Source: Kosakonia quasisacchari (GTDB taxonomy: Bacteria > Pseudomonadota > Gammaproteobacteria > Enterobacterales > Enterobacteriaceae). From it: 64,000 nt of DNA. Under the pieces are notes generated by a model. The model saw only the letters and a list, made by a program, of their open reading frames with translations, was not told the DNA's origin and searched no databases. Positions within the stretch are counted from its first letter, which is position 1. Every line of letters begins with the position of its first letter. The stretch spans positions 162,068 through 226,067 of the forward strand of contig NZ_SJOP01000007.1 of assembly GCF_004331415.1 (NCBI RefSeq), given 5' to 3'. The translations under genes were made by a program, and so were the position numbers. Shown here one piece after another: positions 55,319-63,501 of the stretch.

Positions 55319-55356
55319 TGGTGGAGCTGGCGGGAGTTGAACCCGTGTCCGAAATT
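55319..55356 (-). other. ssrA: tmRNA (ssrA) 3' end: attachment site of the prophage
   Basis: The minus strand reads AATTTCGGACACGGG then TTCAACTCCCGCCAGCTCCACCA, the T-arm and acceptor end of tmRNA including CCA. Upstream of it (higher coordinates) the sequence at once becomes integrase-adjacent phage DNA, not the rest of tmRNA. It is therefore the attachment-site copy left at this end of the prophage; the full ssrA should lie beyond the other prophage end, outside the window. Confidence 0.88.
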
Positions 55357-55363
55357 TTGCAAC

Positions 55364-55394
55364 TAACTGAAAGCTAAATATTTATTTTCAGTTA
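55364..55394. repeat. Inverted repeat between att and the prophage integrase
   Basis: TAACTGAAA and TTTCAGTTA form perfect 9-bp arms around a 13-nt loop, 18 bp beyond the integrase stop. It could terminate the integrase transcript or be part of the phage attachment arm. Confidence 0.5.
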
Positions 55395-55411
55395 TATTTT
55401 CTGCGGCTCTT

Positions 55412-56602
55412 TTACGGCTCCTTTCGTGTCCCGCCGCCGACCAGCCTGGGTCTTTTTTCTGTGTTACCGTCGTACTCTTTTAAATACGATCCGTAATGCC
55501 TGAAAAGCATTTCTGGCCCTTTGTGCCCCATCTGGCCAGCGAGCCAGAAAAGGTTGGCGCCCTGGCTGATATGACGGGTCGCGAATGTGTGCCTGGTTTG
55601 ATACGGATTTCGGTAACGTATACCGGCCTTTCGCAACGTCGGCACCCACGCTTTTTTGCGGATAGCGTCAGCGCTCGCCCAGGGTTTATTTGTTTTCGGA
55701 TCCTCAAATATTGTTGCGTCCTTCATGAAGGTGAAAGCTTTCTGTGATGTCAGCACCGCCATAGCCTGATCGTTAAGTTCAACCTTTCGTGTTCCCGCCT
55801 TTGTTTTTGTCCCTTTAATCACCCCTACGACACTGGCGCTCTGAATGTGGGCCGTTTTCCCGATAAAATCGATGTCGCGCCAGCGTAAAGCGCAGAGTTC
55901 TGAACTCCGTAAACCGGTCTGAATAGCGAACATGAACAGGTTTTCCCACTGCTTGTTACCGGATGAAGAGAGAAGGGCATCCACTTCAGCAGGTGAAAGG
56001 GGATCGACTATATAGTCACTGTCAGAGTTGGCCTTATCGCTTTGATACCGGGAAGCGGTGACCAGCGATACCGGGTTAATCTGTAAGACGCCATCGGTTA
56101 CCGCCTCATCAAGAGCAGATCGCAAAAAAGAAAGCTGGTTTCTGATGGTCTTCAACGTCGTTGTCCGGTTCTGGATCCAGGATTTCATTGCCGCCGGCGT
56201 CAGTTCACTTGCCGGAAATGAATGAAGATCACTCAAAGCACTGCGGCATTTTTTATAACCGCCAATGGTTGATGGTGATAACTTCCGTGTTTCGCATATT
56301 GACAGGTACTCATCAAGGTACATTTTTACTGTTTTACCAGTAGAGGCATTACCGAATATTTTCAGTCTTGCCGAACGGGGAAAATATTCGGCATAAATAA
56401 AAGAACCACGTTCGATTTTATTATGAATTTCGCCGAGCATTCTCTCGGCGTATTTCAGGTTTTTATTATTCACTTCCAGATTTGAAAGGGGCTCACGACA
56501 TTTAACCCCTTTATAGGTGAAAGTAATATTGATCGTCTCTCCCTGGCTGTGTTTCCTTATGGTCACACCGCGCGGGAGCTTTGGCGATTCTGTCTTGCCC
56601 AT
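55412..56602 (-). CDS. int: Prophage tyrosine integrase
   Basis: A 396-residue lambdoid integrase (Gifsy/ES18-like). The N-terminus PRGVTIRKHSQGETINITFTYKGVKCRE (pieces) matches the DUF3596 arm domain; the core-binding SAM-like domain follows. Catalytic residues are the Arg in GLRSSELCALRW, the RHTFATR box, GHKGPEM and the Tyr in RHYGSYL. Being next to the ssrA 3' end, it is the probable enzyme for insertion there. It overlaps the excisionase gene. Confidence 0.94.
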   Translation of the reverse strand: MGKTESPKLPRGVTIRKHSQGETINITFTYKGVKCREPLSNLEVNNKNLKYAERMLGEIHNKIERGSFIYAEYFPRSARLKIFGNASTGKTVKMYLDEYLSICETRKLSPSTIGGYKKCRSALSDLHSFPASELTPAAMKSWIQNRTTTLKTIRNQLSFLRSALDEAVTDGVLQINPVSLVTASRYQSDKANSDSDYIVDPLSPAEVDALLSSSGNKQWENLFMFAIQTGLRSSELCALRWRDIDFIGKTAHIQSASVVGVIKGTKTKAGTRKVELNDQAMAVLTSQKAFTFMKDATIFEDPKTNKPWASADAIRKKAWVPTLRKAGIRYRNPYQTRHTFATRHISQGANLFWLAGQMGHKGPEMLFRHYGSYLKEYDGNTEKRPRLVGGGTRKEP

Positions 56603-56769
56603 TTAGCAACCTCACTAAGATCAATCCATCTTTCCTTAACACCTTCCACTTTCAAAACCTGGACACCCTCAAACCAAACGCCTCGCTGTAAACGTTTATT
56701 GATGGCCTCTGCTGTTTCTCCGGTTTCTTTGCAATACGTCGAGATGGGAACACAATCGAGGTTCAGCAT
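56563..56769 (-). CDS. xis: Phage excisionase
   Basis: A 68-residue basic protein starting MLNLDCVPISTYCKETGETAEA with winged-helix spacing and a DLSEVAKWAR helix, like Xis of Gifsy/ES18-type phages. It bends DNA to direct Int towards excision. The start at 56769 follows GAGAATC; the longer frame is not used. The 3' end overlaps int, as is usual for phages. Confidence 0.8.
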   Translation of the reverse strand: MLNLDCVPISTYCKETGETAEAINKRLQRGVWFEGVQVLKVEGVKERWIDLSEVAKWARQNRQSSRAV

Positions 56770-56795
56770 AGATTCTCCACACCGGCTGCAACCGG

Positions 56796-57071
56796 TTATT
56801 TCAGTCTGTATGCACATGACGAGCAGCCAAGCCTGGTGCCGTCGTTACACTTCAAGCAAATTTCAGGTTCGCTGGTGGACGGAGCCACCAGTTTCATGAT
56901 CGGGGCAGGGACGAGCACCGGCATCGGTACACGAAATATCTGCCGCCGCAGTGCTGCGATCTCGTCGGCCTGCTCAAGCAGCCGCGCTTTGCAGTCCATT
57001 GCTTCCTCTCGCCACCACCACAAATCAGCTTTAAGGCGGCGCGTGCGCCGCTGTTTGAGTTTGCTGGGCAT
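56796..57071 (-). CDS. Phage protein with a Cys4-type C-terminus
   Basis: A 91-residue protein with a basic N-terminus, a heptad-like middle (ARLLEQADEIAALRRQI) and a C-terminal CLKCNDGTRLGCSSC pair of CxxC motifs that could bind zinc. Family not recognised. The start overlaps the stop of the upstream gene by one base (TAATG), which supports translation. Confidence 0.7.
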   Translation of the reverse strand: MPSKLKQRRTRRLKADLWWWREEAMDCKARLLEQADEIAALRRQIFRVPMPVLVPAPIMKLVAPSTSEPEICLKCNDGTRLGCSSCAYRLK

Positions 57072-57307
57072 TAGTCGTCCTCGTCCCAGTATTCATCGTC
57101 ATCGTCATCAACACATGTGAAATTTAGAAGGGGATTTGTTGCCGCCAGCATTTCACTGGCGGCTCCACGGCGTTGAAGTCTGCGCAGCGCTTCGTAAAGC
57201 TCGAATGCTTCGGTGCGCTCATCGCCAATATCAAGAGAGCATGCGACGCGGTGCGCAGCAGTGACAATGGTTTCTAACTGGTTTCGGATATCCTGAATAG
57301 TTTCCAC
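57071..57307 (-). CDS. Small acidic-tailed phage protein
   Basis: The chosen GTG at 57307 has AGGAGG upstream and yields 78 residues; a longer frame through 57580 overlaps the next gene entirely and is rejected. It is a helical protein ending in an Asp/Glu-rich tail (VDDDDDEYWDEDD). Function unknown. Confidence 0.65.
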   Translation of the reverse strand: METIQDIRNQLETIVTAAHRVACSLDIGDERTEAFELYEALRRLQRRGAASEMLAATNPLLNFTCVDDDDDEYWDEDD

Positions 57308-57308
57308 C

Positions 57309-58052
57309 TCACACCTCCTGCTCAGGCGCTGCCGGGAGTGGCATCCAGTGGGTTGGATAGCATTCAAGATTGCAATCGTGAGAAACGCCATATGCCCAGC
57401 AACCAAAAGAATACCATGCAACATACTGCTCATTTTCACTTCGGTCATACACGAGAACTCTGACGCCCTCATCAGGCATACGATCGCTGCACTTAATCCA
57501 TCCGGTGGGCGCTGCCGGGGCTGCGGCGAGCATTGCGCGATATCCCTTTTGCATACCACCTGTTTGAACACCTTCGACATGCGCGTCGATCATTTCCTGA
57601 GTAGGCTCAACCGGAACCAGCTTCCACCAATCCGGCACCGTAGCCGCCGTTACAGGTTCGGCTTTGAGCATAGCGGTGCGGTGAGATTCCAGAAGATGCC
57701 CGGCTCGCATCATCATCTTTCTGTGCTTGTAAGGCGCAGGCTCACCGACATCCATCTCGTAAGCAATCATTGCATTGACCATTTCCTGCAATGCGCTATA
57801 CCACTCGTCATCCACCAGCGCTGGCGGTGCGGCGTAGAGTGGCTCTGGATTACCGATATACAATTGAGCCTGTTCTAACGTGTGACATAGTATCCCCTTG
57901 CATTCCCACGCCACCGGCTCGCTGCTCATTCCCTCAAGTAGTCCCACCATTGCGCACATAGTGTCTTCGCCAACTTCGAACATGCCGGATGCGTTCTGGC
58001 TGCATTCAATGAGCGACTGTTTTAACTCTTCCCGGCTCAGTTGTGCTGTCAT
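57309..58052 (-). CDS. Phage DUF551-domain protein
   Basis: A 247-residue protein. The C-terminal ~65 residues are a DUF551 domain (GWIKCSDRMPDEGVRVLVYD, WMPLPAAPE), common in lambdoid early regions and of unknown function. The N-terminal part carries an ead/Ea22-like patchwork (WECKGILCHTLEQAQLYIGNPEPLY). The ATG at 58052 (MTAQLSREELK) is used; the preceding gene ends 4 bp into it. Confidence 0.82.
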   Translation of the reverse strand: MTAQLSREELKQSLIECSQNASGMFEVGEDTMCAMVGLLEGMSSEPVAWECKGILCHTLEQAQLYIGNPEPLYAAPPALVDDEWYSALQEMVNAMIAYEMDVGEPAPYKHRKMMMRAGHLLESHRTAMLKAEPVTAATVPDWWKLVPVEPTQEMIDAHVEGVQTGGMQKGYRAMLAAAPAAPTGWIKCSDRMPDEGVRVLVYDRSENEQYVAWYSFGCWAYGVSHDCNLECYPTHWMPLPAAPEQEV

Positions 58053-58252
58053 GGTTTGGTTACCTCGCCTTTGCCTGCACACTGATCCATTACATTAGCG
58101 ATACCTTGCATAAGTGCGGATGCTTTTGTAACTGCATCTGTCAGTTCTGGTGACGCGCCGCATTTTTCGATGGCCTGACACACTTCATATGCCTGTTTAA
58201 TCAGCGGATGTTTGCTGATATCGATTGCTACGTTGCTCAGTTGTGCTGTCAT
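58049..58252 (-). CDS. Small phage early protein
   Basis: A 67-residue helical protein from ATG 58252 (MTAQLSNVAID). It shares its first five residues with the DUF551 protein downstream, which hints at a duplicated translation-start cassette. Function unknown. Overlaps both neighbours by 4 bp. Confidence 0.65.
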   Translation of the reverse strand: MTAQLSNVAIDISKHPLIKQAYEVCQAIEKCGASPELTDAVTKASALMQGIANVMDQCAGKGEVTKP

Positions 58253-58488
58253 TTGTAAGCCCTCCCGGTGATGCGTTCGCGCCATGTCAGTTTGCGCTGA
58301 GCAATAGTTTCCGCGTCACGAACAGTCAGCACCACACATGCTGTTTTGTTGAAGTCGCCGTTTCTTTTGTGGGCAATAGCACAGGCCTCGATATCAGCTT
58401 GCTTCTCATCTGCCGCGTTAAGTTCGATTATGTTGAAACCCTTGCTGTCCATAAACCAGTTGTGAATTACTGCGATGTAGCGAGCCAT
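58249..58488 (-). CDS. Small phage early protein
   Basis: A 79-residue protein from ATG 58488 (MARYIAVIHNWF) with a mixed alpha/beta pattern (FNIIELNAADEKQADIEA). Family not recognised. Tightly packed between neighbours. Confidence 0.65.
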   Translation of the reverse strand: MARYIAVIHNWFMDSKGFNIIELNAADEKQADIEACAIAHKRNGDFNKTACVVLTVRDAETIAQRKLTWRERITGRAYK

Positions 58489-58490
58489 CT

Positions 58491-58781
58491 TCACTCCCCC
58501 ACTTCTAGATTGATGCCAGCGGCAAGTTCCAGAATCCACTCAACCCATTCTTTTCGCTGCCAGTAAACAGGCTCATCATCACCGGGTATCATCATTTCAT
58601 GATGCTTCGCGTGGTTGATTGAGCCTATGGCGCTAACTAACTCAGCAATCCGCTTCTTGTCGGCGTCACGCTCTGCCAGCATGGCGAGTAATGACATACA
58701 GCTAACCATCACCCCACCAGCATCATCAGGGCGCATAGCCTTCTGTTTCAGCTTCAGCGCTATCTCGTCGTTGTTAGTCAT
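58491..58781 (-). CDS. Small phage early protein
   Basis: A 96-residue protein from ATG 58781 (MTNNDEIAL), charged, helical, with a coiled-coil-like middle (LLAMLAERDADKKRIAELVS) common to Ea22-type proteins. Function unknown. It overlaps the PAPS-reductase-like gene by 4 bp. Confidence 0.65.
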   Translation of the reverse strand: MTNNDEIALKLKQKAMRPDDAGGVMVSCMSLLAMLAERDADKKRIAELVSAIGSINHAKHHEMMIPGDDEPVYWQRKEWVEWILELAAGINLEVGE

Positions 58782-59539
58782 GCTGCCTCGTCCTCTTCGG
58801 CTGGTTTGCAGAAAATACCGCACTCAAAATCAAGATCCTTTATCGGACGTCCTACGGCATCTGGCAGAAGCTCATCAAGGTAGATACGCTCACCGCCATA
58901 TCTGACCAGACGAGCGCCAAGGCGGCGTGATTGTTCTGCCCGATGAGCAAACACATCAGGATGCACGCGCCTTACTAAATTCCAGTAAGTGGGGGATGTG
59001 GCTTTTACGCAGCCGATACAATTGGCGTTTGGGTAGCCAAGGTGATAAATGCGCGGCAGCTGAATCCCGGCTTCCAGTAGAATGCGGAAGCAATCACCTT
59101 TGGTGTATCCGGCATCAATCAGGACTGGCAGCAAATTTTGCCTTTCATTTTTGATGAAATTGTCTGCGCGATGTGACTCATCGGCAGTAAAACCGAGGAC
59201 GATATGATCTGAGCGGTTACTGAGCTCCCAGTGTTTTCTGGCGAGTTTTTTTAGAGCTTTGGTGCATGGTGCGCCAGCTATGCCAGACATGTATCGCTGA
59301 TGCTCCCACACTTCTACAGCACTGGCATTTGGGAACATAGGATTAACTACTGACTCGATTTCAACACCCAGCCATTTTTCAACGTCGCGCAAGAACCGGG
59401 CATTATCTGAGTCCTCTTCAGCCACTGGATTATTCAGCACGCGGATATCGTGCGTCTGCCCGTATTTTTCGATAGTCATTTTTGCTGCTACTGCGCTGGC
59501 GGCTCCGCAAGAAAACCAGACGGCTATGATCTCTTTCAT
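58778..59539 (-). CDS. PAPS reductase-like (adenine nucleotide alpha hydrolase) phage protein
   Basis: A 253-residue protein of the PAPS-reductase/DndC-like PP-loop superfamily. The pyrophosphate-binding loop is at the start (VWFSCGAASAVAA, a variant of SGGxDS), with a nearby Cys pair later (NCIGCVKA) that may hold a metal or cluster. Such genes are frequent in lambdoid phages; a role in DNA or nucleotide modification is inferred, not shown. The variant loop SCGAAS means canonical activity is uncertain. Confidence 0.8.
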   Translation of the reverse strand: MKEIIAVWFSCGAASAVAAKMTIEKYGQTHDIRVLNNPVAEEDSDNARFLRDVEKWLGVEIESVVNPMFPNASAVEVWEHQRYMSGIAGAPCTKALKKLARKHWELSNRSDHIVLGFTADESHRADNFIKNERQNLLPVLIDAGYTKGDCFRILLEAGIQLPRIYHLGYPNANCIGCVKATSPTYWNLVRRVHPDVFAHRAEQSRRLGARLVRYGGERIYLDELLPDAVGRPIKDLDFECGIFCKPAEEDEAA

Positions 59540-60042
59540 CGTCCTTCTCCTGCGTTGCCTTTCACCGCCCGCAGCGCAGCTTTGTAGCTGGCCTTGGCTG
59601 CTTTTTTAGTGGTGCACCAGTCACCCTTCACGTCGACGTAGGTATCCCAGTAGATGCGAGAGCGCCGGAACATGCGGTACTCGTATTTCCCCTTGAATCG
59701 GTCAACTGTGCGGCACTCATATTCCGGTAACTGGATGCCGAGCCATTCGCCAAACGATTCGCAAACTTCGGAGTGCAGGTATTCGTCATAGCGGGTTGGC
59801 TTCTTTGGCTGAGGAAGCGCAGAAATAGCTACCGCCTGGCCTGCATCTGTGACCTGATAAACAACATCACCGCATGACCATGCTGGCGCAGGGGACGACT
59901 TTGCTAATCCCTGCTCAACCAGTTTTTGCCACTCTGTGTTATCAGGGTGATCACCACCTGCGAGAAAGTAATTGCGGTATGGTTCACGCTGGCGCTCATT
60001 GATGCCGAGGGCGTGTTGCATCAGTTCGATTCCTGTGCTCAC
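59536..60042 (-). CDS. Phage protein of unknown function
   Basis: A 168-residue protein with an N-terminal wing-like region found in phage early proteins (GINERQREPYRNYFLAGG, YQVTDAGQAVA) and a C-terminal basic part (YRMFRRSRIYW, KAAKASYKAALRAVKG). The function is unknown. It overlaps both flanking genes by 4 bp. Confidence 0.7.
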   Translation of the reverse strand: MSTGIELMQHALGINERQREPYRNYFLAGGDHPDNTEWQKLVEQGLAKSSPAPAWSCGDVVYQVTDAGQAVAISALPQPKKPTRYDEYLHSEVCESFGEWLGIQLPEYECRTVDRFKGKYEYRMFRRSRIYWDTYVDVKGDWCTTKKAAKASYKAALRAVKGNAGEGR

Positions 60043-60452
60043 GATTGCACCCCCTTCACCTGCTCAGACTGGCTGCGGAGCTGGGCGGCGAAGTCAGTGC
60101 AATAGTGATGCAAATCGCATGTATCTTCTGGAGCAGATTCGATTTCTTGAATAGAATCCCTTAGCATCTCCACCCCTTCTGCGCGCAGGGAGGCGAGGAC
60201 AGTCTCTGTTGATACATCGATAGCGAGGTTTGGATAGATGCCTTTCACTACGTCCTTCAGCGCCACATTCTCCGCCACGACAGAATCGCGCTCCGCAGCC
60301 AACTGCTTAACCTGCTCGCGTGATTCGCACAACGCCGCAAACTGAACATCCAGGCGGTCAGCCATTTCAGTCATTAGCTTCGCTGCTGCTGGTGGAAGAG
60401 TAGGAGCAGTAATGCGGGCATCAGCGATAAGCTCTTTAGCATTCAGGCGCAT
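60039..60452 (-). CDS. Phage Ea22-like protein
   Basis: A 137-residue helical protein with a coiled-coil (about 25-75: LMTEMADRLDVQFAALCE, LAAERDSVVAENVALKD). The Leu-rich repeats of QVKQLAAERD and a late Cys/His pair (TCDLHHYCTDFA) resemble ead/Ea22-type proteins of lambdoid phages. Function unknown. Confidence 0.68.
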   Translation of the reverse strand: MRLNAKELIADARITAPTLPPAAAKLMTEMADRLDVQFAALCESREQVKQLAAERDSVVAENVALKDVVKGIYPNLAIDVSTETVLASLRAEGVEMLRDSIQEIESAPEDTCDLHHYCTDFAAQLRSQSEQVKGVQS

Positions 60453-60985
60453 TGGCGTGCCTCCTGCAATTCCTTAAAGCGATTCATGAAGAGGGCATAG
60501 GCTTGCCCTGGGCGGAGAGGGTTAATCTGTATCAGGTCAGTTGCCGGGATGTTTTCCAGAATTGCCCAGGTGGTGCCGTCATCGATATCCAGATCACGGC
60601 GCTCGGTCGCAAACATGGTGAGGTCTGCATATTTGACGACAGGTGTATGCTCGCGAGGCAGCCCGAACTTCTGGCGGATCATTTCGTCAACCAGAGCCTC
60701 GATGCGCTGGTAGTCAGGCAGCAGTGCTTTCAGTGGTGCGGGAATGTCCTGCACATAGGCTTCGGCAGCATCGTGCATCAGCGCTTCAAACGCGTGCTCA
60801 ACCGGCACGATGTGGCTACACAACACTGAGTGCTGCGCCACGCTGTAGAATTCCGGCAGATGACCGTTAAAGCGGCAGACATTAGACAGGGCATTAGCGA
60901 TATCTTCGATATCAATGTCGCTGGCGGTGGCCGTCAGGTAGTCAAACTTTTTGCCAGTGAAGGTACGAATAAAGGTTTCTTTCAT
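60443..60985 (-). CDS. HD-domain phosphohydrolase (YfbR-like)
   Basis: A 180-residue HD-superfamily hydrolase. The metal-binding set is visible: YSVAQHSVLCS, the HD pair in LMHDAAEAYVQDIPAPLK and the late Asp region VVKYADLTMFATE. YfbR-type enzymes dephosphorylate deoxynucleoside 5'-monophosphates; phages use them in nucleotide metabolism. The ATG at 60985 (MKETFIRTF) is used. Confidence 0.85.
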   Translation of the reverse strand: MKETFIRTFTGKKFDYLTATASDIDIEDIANALSNVCRFNGHLPEFYSVAQHSVLCSHIVPVEHAFEALMHDAAEAYVQDIPAPLKALLPDYQRIEALVDEMIRQKFGLPREHTPVVKYADLTMFATERRDLDIDDGTTWAILENIPATDLIQINPLRPGQAYALFMNRFKELQEARQCA

Positions 60986-61073
60986 TGCGTTGTATCTCCT
61001 GTGCGCGCTGCAACGCGCCAAATTTAGGTTGCAGCAACCCAACCCATTGACATGGGTTAAGTCGCTTTTTTTG

Positions 61074-62003
61074 CTATAGCTTGGCTTCGCCGCCGAGGGC
61101 AGTAATCAGGTCAGTGAGTAACTGGTTAAGTTCGCCGGTCATCAATACAAAGTCAGCATCAAAGCGCTGTGAGGCATCTTCACGGTCAATGTCATCGTTC
61201 TGGCTTATCAGCTCGTCGGAGAATTTGAGCCGTTTAATACTGAAATCGTCGCCCAGCACGAACTGAACGCGGTTTTGCCAGTCAAGAACCACTTTCGTTA
61301 CCAGCTTCCCGGCGTCAAGGTGAGTGCGGATCTCATCGGAAAACAGATCCTGTTTTTTGAATCGCCCGATACCACCATCCTCCAGCACAGCTTTAAGCTC
61401 AGCCTCAGCTCCAAGCGCAAGGCCGGATGGAATAGCGCCGGAACGCACCCATTCAGTCATGGTTAATTCAGCCGGCGTTTCGAGAGTCAGAGGAACAACC
61501 GGAAGCGAACCGAGAGTTTTACGAAGGAGCGCCAGCGCATCTTCAGCCCGGCGTGCGCTGGCTGAATCGACAATTACCAGCGCATTTGAGGTATTCACCC
61601 AGATCCTGACTGTTGAATTTTTGGTGAAAGCGCGAGGTAGCAGTGAGTGAAGCACATCATCGCGAAGTGAGTCTTTCTCGGTCTTTTTCAGACGGCGCCC
61701 CTGCTCGCTTTCAAGGCGGCTAATACGCTTGGTGAGTTCGTCTTTAACAACCTGAGAAGGTATTATTTTTTCCTCACGGCGGATAGCCAGCAGCAACTGT
61801 CCGCCAACAAAATGGAAAAGTTGATCTGAAATTTCACCCAGCGGAGATACCCAGCCAGCTTTAGCCATGTTCTGGCTACCACAGGGTGTAAAGCGGAAGT
61901 CTTCTAACTGCTTAGCCAGATCTGAAGTGTTCCCGGCATCGATAATTTGCACATCGCGGCTCAGGCGGTAGGACATAATGTTTTTGAAAAAATGGTGATT
62001 CAT
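61074..62003 (-). CDS. rdgC: Phage-encoded RdgC
   Basis: A 309-residue RdgC, the same size as the E. coli protein (303). RdgC is a ring-shaped DNA-binding protein that limits Rec[38 protein letters not shown] and [13 protein letters not shown] are hallmarks. The ATG at 62003 is used. It is the first recognised gene of the leftward operon, where phage recombination genes usually lie. Confidence 0.93.
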   Translation of the reverse strand: MNHHFFKNIMSYRLSRDVQIIDAGNTSDLAKQLEDFRFTPCGSQNMAKAGWVSPLGEISDQLFHFVGGQLLLAIRREEKIIPSQVVKDELTKRISRLESEQGRRLKKTEKDSLRDDVLHSLLPRAFTKNSTVRIWVNTSNALVIVDSASARRAEDALALLRKTLGSLPVVPLTLETPAELTMTEWVRSGAIPSGLALGAEAELKAVLEDGGIGRFKKQDLFSDEIRTHLDAGKLVTKVVLDWQNRVQFVLGDDFSIKRLKFSDELISQNDDIDREDASQRFDADFVLMTGELNQLLTDLITALGGEAKL

Positions 62004-62281
62004 TTTGCGTTCCTCTGTGCGCCGCTGCAAAGGCGCTACGGGTTAGTATCTCCACACAACACAGGAGAGCACCTGCGGTGAGAAGCCGCCCGACGGGATT
62101 GGGGAATGAGCCGTCCCGGCGGTGATGCTCTCTTGTGTTGTGTAAAAAATTGCGGCGCCCTCACGGGAAAGATCAGACGCCGCCAAAGATTACAGCTGGC
62201 ATTTTTTTTGGTTGTGACACCGGGGCGCTACTCCCGCTTACTTCCCGCCGCTCTGTTTTAGGTATTGGTAGCCAGTTGCTG
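62004..62281. other. Spacer upstream of phage rdgC
   Basis: 278 bp with no convincing gene. It contains a near-repeat of CCTGTGTTGTG/TCTTGTGTTGTGT around 62050 and 62130 in opposite orientation, which could be a weak hairpin or an operator in the early transcript. Confidence 0.35.
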
Positions 62282-62557
62282 CTACTCAGCCGATTTACGG
62301 GTCTTTGCGTCGGCCGGCGCTGCATCGCGCTTACGAACATCACAACTGGTAGCGCACTCCCGCTTAATCACACCTGCCACCCATAACTGATGAGAGAAGG
62401 AGTGCGCTTTCATGTTGTGAGCCGGGATTCCACCGGCGCCCATCTGTTTTTTAAGCCACTCAGATATCGTCTGGGCTGTGCCGTCTATTCCGGCTGCCAC
62501 ACCGAACCGCCACGATGGTGAATCGCTCAGGCCGAAGTACGGGGCTGGCTTGCACAT
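62282..62557 (-). CDS. Possible phage early protein
   Basis: A 91-residue open frame with Trp/Gly-rich N-terminus (YFGLSDSPSWRFGVAAGIDG) and a basic C-terminus. The ATG has no good ribosome site. Similar-looking sequence continues upstream (DSFDSIPIQRVAG) to an in-frame TAG at about 62609 just after an ATG (ATGCGTCGTTAG), so the gene could be 5'-disrupted. Family not recognised. Confidence 0.45.
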   Translation of the reverse strand: MCKPAPYFGLSDSPSWRFGVAAGIDGTAQTISEWLKKQMGAGGIPAHNMKAHSFSHQLWVAGVIKRECATSCDVRKRDAAPADAKTRKSAE

Positions 62558-62641
62558 TCCGGCTACCCGCTGGATCGGGATACTGTCAAAGGAATCCCCG
62601 GACCGCTAACGACGCATGTGCCATACACCGACGAATTGAAT

Positions 62642-62690
62642 GTAGGATAACTTACCTTATCGTGTCAATATAAAAAGTAGGAAATCTTAC
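62642..62690. promoter_or_regulatory. Left operator pair of the prophage repressor
   Basis: GTAGGATAACTTAC (62642-62655) and GTAGGAAATCTTAC (62677-62690) are 14-bp imperfect palindromes, 35 bp apart, of the same type as those between cI and cro. They lie where lambdoid phages keep the left operator and leftward promoter. Confidence 0.8.
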
Positions 62691-62745
62691 ATTAATAGGT
62701 AAAAAAAAGCCGCACTTGGCGGCTTTGGTTGAATTGCGGATCTTT

Positions 62746-63402
62746 TCAGAGGTCGGTAACAACCTGTTTAACGACGCCGACAATACGGCAGTTTCCATTT
62801 ACCTCAAGCACTCGATAATTTGGATTCAAAGGGACAAGGTATTTCATCGGTCCATCGATAACGAATTTTTTCAATGTCGCCTCAGTGGAACCTTCAATCT
62901 GAGCTACCACAATCCGGCCGTTAACTTCGTATGGGCTACCATAATCCGGATCAACTATCACTAAAGAGCCCTCTGGGATACTTGGCGCTCCATTTGGATT
63001 AGTCATTGAATCGCCACGTACTCTCAGCGCGAATCCCTCATCAGAAAGGTTTGCAGTTGTATAAATCCATTCAGAAACATCACCTTGTGTTATTGGCGAT
63101 GCAGATTCAGTCCATTCACCAGCCTGAACCCAAGTCAGGACAGGGATTTGCTTCACTCCAAATTTATCTGTAGGGCTTAACGCTGGTGCATCACTTTCAG
63201 GATCGCCAACACCATCAATGAGCCATTGTGGATTGCATTTTAGAGCAGCAGCCAGCGCCTGAAGGTTAGAACCACCAGGAGCATAATCACCAGATTCCCA
63301 GCCAGTGACTGTTACACGGTTAACGCCAACGAGCTTCCCTAAAACAGCCTGAGTCAGCTTTAGCTCTTTACGGCGTGAGCGAATGCGATCATTCATTTTC
63401 AT
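62746..63402 (-). CDS. cI: Prophage CI-type repressor (S24 family)
   Basis: A 218-residue repressor. The N-terminal HTH (about 12-60: LTQAVLGKLVGVNRVTVTGWESG) binds operators; the C-terminal S24 domain has the cleavage site at QAG-EW near residue 92, Ser in RGDSM and Lys in EATLKKF, so it should self-cleave with RecA as LexA does. It maintains lysogeny from between the two operator arrays and is divergent from cro. Confidence 0.93.
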   Translation of the reverse strand: MKMNDRIRSRRKELKLTQAVLGKLVGVNRVTVTGWESGDYAPGGSNLQALAAALKCNPQWLIDGVGDPESDAPALSPTDKFGVKQIPVLTWVQAGEWTESASPITQGDVSEWIYTTANLSDEGFALRVRGDSMTNPNGAPSIPEGSLVIVDPDYGSPYEVNGRIVVAQIEGSTEATLKKFVIDGPMKYLVPLNPNYRVLEVNGNCRIVGVVKQVVTDL

Positions 63403-63412
63403 GTAGGCAATC

Positions 63413-63474
63413 CTACCATTTATCTATGTAGGAATCCTTGACCTCTATATGTAAGATATCCTACTATTCAGATG
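63413..63474. promoter_or_regulatory. Right operator region between cI and cro
   Basis: Three sites lie here: GTAGGCAATCCTAC (63413-63426), a variant GTAGGAATCCTTG (63438-63450), and GTAAGATATCCTAC (63461-63474), about 24 bp apart. The palindromic GTAGG/CCTAC ends match the left operators. The array covers the divergent promoters for cI and cro. Confidence 0.82.
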
Positions 63475-63501
63475 TTCCCATTTACTACATGAGAGGGTCA
63501 T

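Noticed and set aside
55319..55411. Complete ssrA gene
   Set aside because: Only the final ~38 bases of tmRNA match; the sequence upstream is phage integrase DNA.
57308..57580. N-terminal extension of the small acidic-tailed phage protein
   Set aside because: It would overlap the DUF551 domain in another frame; the GTG at 57307 has a strong AGGAGG and explains the gene.
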